The notes beneath the pieces are model-generated. The model saw nothing but the letters and a program-made list of their open reading frames with translations. It was not told the origin of the DNA and made no database searches. From NCBI GenBank assembly GCA_002457215.1, contig NTJZ01000008.1, positions 1 through 64,000 on the forward strand: DNA of 64,000 bases, written 5' to 3'. This stretch comes from OM182 bacterium MED-G28 (GTDB taxonomy: Bacteria > Pseudomonadota > Gammaproteobacteria > Pseudomonadales > Pseudohongiellaceae). The translations under genes were made by a program, and so were the position numbers. This document shows, one piece after another, positions 62,778-64,000 of the stretch; within the stretch, counting starts at the first letter, position 1; every line of letters begins with the position of its first letter.

Positions 62778-63773
62778 ATGATCAGTAAGGGGTTCCTAAA
62801 GTCTAGCAGTTTGGTTGCTATTCTATGGCTACTTGCCTTGCAATGTTTCGCCCATGAGATGCGCCCGGCGTTTGCTCAGCTCGTTGAAACAGAAGAGGGT
62901 ATCTCAGCGACGCTGCGTCAACCTCTTGTTCGTGGGTTTCGTCCAGACTTAGCCTTGGATCTTGGAGGCTGTCGTTTAGGAGCTGAAATCATCAGCCAGC
63001 GTCAAGAAGGCACCTTGATTCAAAGCTGGCAAGAATACTGTGATCAAGCACTCTCGCAATCCACGCTCGCTATTCGAAACCTGTATCCAGGTGTTAGTGA
63101 GGTGCTAGTGAGCATCACGCATCTTGACGGCAGTGTGCAACGTTTTGTTGTTAGGCCTGACAACCCAGTTGTGAATTTAGGTGAAGCCGATTCTCCTCTA
63201 CTTCCAGCTTATCTCGAGTTGGGTATAGAGCACTTGCTGGCGGGACTCGACCACGTCTTGTTCGTCATTGCGTTAATGGTTTTGATTACAGATAGATGGC
63301 GACTAGTTGCAACTATTACTGCATTTACAATTGCTCATTCTATAACGTTGGCACTTTCTACCTTTGAACTACTGCAAATTTCTCAATCTGCGGTAGAAGC
63401 GCTGATCGCGCTGAGTCTGCTTTTCATGGCAGTTGAGATGTTGAGCAAAACCTCCTCGTTAACCGCCAACTATCCGTGGTTGATTTCTTTTGGCTTTGGG
63501 CTCATACACGGCCTAGGCTTCGCTGGCGTACTCCGTGAAGTAGGTTTGCCAGATGACGCTGCACTTTGGGCATTGTTGTTGTTTAACATTGGCTTGGAAA
63601 TAGGACAATTGATGGTAGTTGCTGCGTGCCTCTTCCTGGGTTTCCTAATTCGTTATTGGCGACGAAAAATAACTGTTGCACCAGACGTTAGTCTGAGCAA
63701 TTTGCTGCCTGCCTATTTCATTGGCCCAATCTCTGTTTGGTGGCTACTTCAGAGACTGCCTATTCTGAGTTAG
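62778..63773 (+). CDS. HupE/UreJ-family membrane protein
   Basis: 331 aa. Signal peptide about 1-26 (CFAH), then a periplasmic domain of about 120 residues starting HEMRPAFAQLVE. Membrane part from about 147: LELGIEHLLAGLDHVLFVIALMVL, FTIAHSITLALS, FGFGLIHGLGFAGVLREVG. The His/Asp residues in these helices are the HupE/UreJ metal-transport signature, suggesting nickel or another divalent metal. No hydrogenase or urease genes are in the window, so the metal may serve the exported metalloenzymes. Third gene of the DUF3604 operon. Confidence 0.88.
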   Translation: MISKGFLKSSSLVAILWLLALQCFAHEMRPAFAQLVETEEGISATLRQPLVRGFRPDLALDLGGCRLGAEIISQRQEGTLIQSWQEYCDQALSQSTLAIRNLYPGVSEVLVSITHLDGSVQRFVVRPDNPVVNLGEADSPLLPAYLELGIEHLLAGLDHVLFVIALMVLITDRWRLVATITAFTIAHSITLALSTFELLQISQSAVEALIALSLLFMAVEMLSKTSSLTANYPWLISFGFGLIHGLGFAGVLREVGLPDDAALWALLLFNIGLEIGQLMVVAACLFLGFLIRYWRRKITVAPDVSLSNLLPAYFIGPISVWWLLQRLPILS

Positions 63774-63918
63774 CAAAACTGGTGACAGGCACATTGCAAT
63801 GCAGGGAGGACTGACTCCAGATTTCGTGGATCAATCTGAATCGCCTGGGGTATTGTTCTGAAGCAAAGGCTTATTTATTATCCATTGGGATGCATTCTGC
63901 AGATACTAGGTATTCAAT

Positions 63919-64000
63919 ATGCAAAAACTAAATAATGGCTTCTTTTTCTGTGGGCTCTTTTTACTGGCTCAATCGGCGCTTGGTCAATCCGCGATGGATA
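63919..64000 (+). CDS. Start of an exported protein, cut by the window end
   Basis: ATG 63919 opens a frame to the window edge. The 27 visible residues form a signal peptide (CGLFLLAQSALGQ, then SAMD). The family cannot be told. It lies 145 nt after the HupE-like gene; that gap shows no other feature. Confidence 0.6.
   Translation, partial: MQKLNNGFFFCGLFLLAQSALGQSAMD

Noticed and set aside
1-64000. tRNA, rRNA, CRISPR array, insertion sequence or prophage
   Set aside because: No cloverleaf, repeat-spacer series, transposase motif or phage gene was seen while reading both strands; a dedicated scan would be needed to exclude a small RNA.

Overview
The window reads as chromosomal DNA of a free-living Gram-negative bacterium, most likely a marine gammaproteobacterium. 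This is an inference from gene content, moderate GC and Shine-Dalgarno-led starts; no rRNA or tRNA lies here to settle it. No insertion sequence, phage, CRISPR array or tRNA was seen. The striking feature is the density of exported proteins: most genes start with a signal peptide, a lipobox or a twin-arginine leader, and most predicted activities are periplasmic oxidation or hydrolysis.

Layout. 1-4112: two proteins with a c-type haem site and a copper-monooxygenase-like region (the first cut by the window edge, the second fused to a redoxin-like domain), plus a secreted beta-rich partner. 4130-9262: an unknown protein, a small membrane protein, an MFS transporter, and a thioesterase / exported alpha-beta hydrolase / kynureninase operon. 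9480-16757: a TPR-like secreted protein, a lipoprotein amidohydrolase, a beta-hydroxyacid dehydrogenase, two members of a secreted 'PDLxGxW' family and a nitroreductase. 16820-23412: M19 dipeptidase, gamma-glutamyltransferase, a lipocalin-like protein, a third PDLxGxW protein and a metallo-beta-lactamase-fold enzyme. 23653-33071: a large FAD/Fe-S 2-hydroxyacid dehydrogenase, a DUF1549/DUF1553 cytochrome with its DUF1501 partner, and a PQQ enzyme with an N-terminal cytochrome c.

33087-39114 is the most unusual part. A seven-gene minus-strand operon (haem/monooxygenase-like protein, beta-rich partner, fourth PDLxGxW protein, 182-aa exported protein, two tandem 45-aa membrane proteins, cupin) lies divergent from a redoxin-DsbD-alpha fusion. 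That fusion has an in-frame UGA exactly at the first position of its CxxC-type active site, followed by a SECIS-like hairpin. I annotate it as a selenoprotein. The two 45-aa genes are tandem duplicates found by reading the sequence directly.

39346-50308: RraA-like protein, M16 protease, beta-lactamase-family lipoprotein, a second PQQ dehydrogenase, and a DUF1592/DUF1552 pair. 50500-58579: an ankyrin-repeat protein converging on a four-gene operon (amidohydrolase, penicillin-acylase-like lipoprotein, serine-glyoxylate-type aminotransferase, GntP permease). 58878-64000: an unknown secreted protein, then DUF3604 lipoprotein, PpiC-type isomerase and HupE/UreJ-like protein, and the start of another exported protein.

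As a whole the region looks like a scavenging toolkit: extracellular amides, peptides and alcohols are oxidised or hydrolysed in the periplasm, and the products (amino acids, kynurenine, hydroxy acids, glyoxylate) are taken up and metabolised. That integration is inference; the individual family calls rest on motifs stated per entry.
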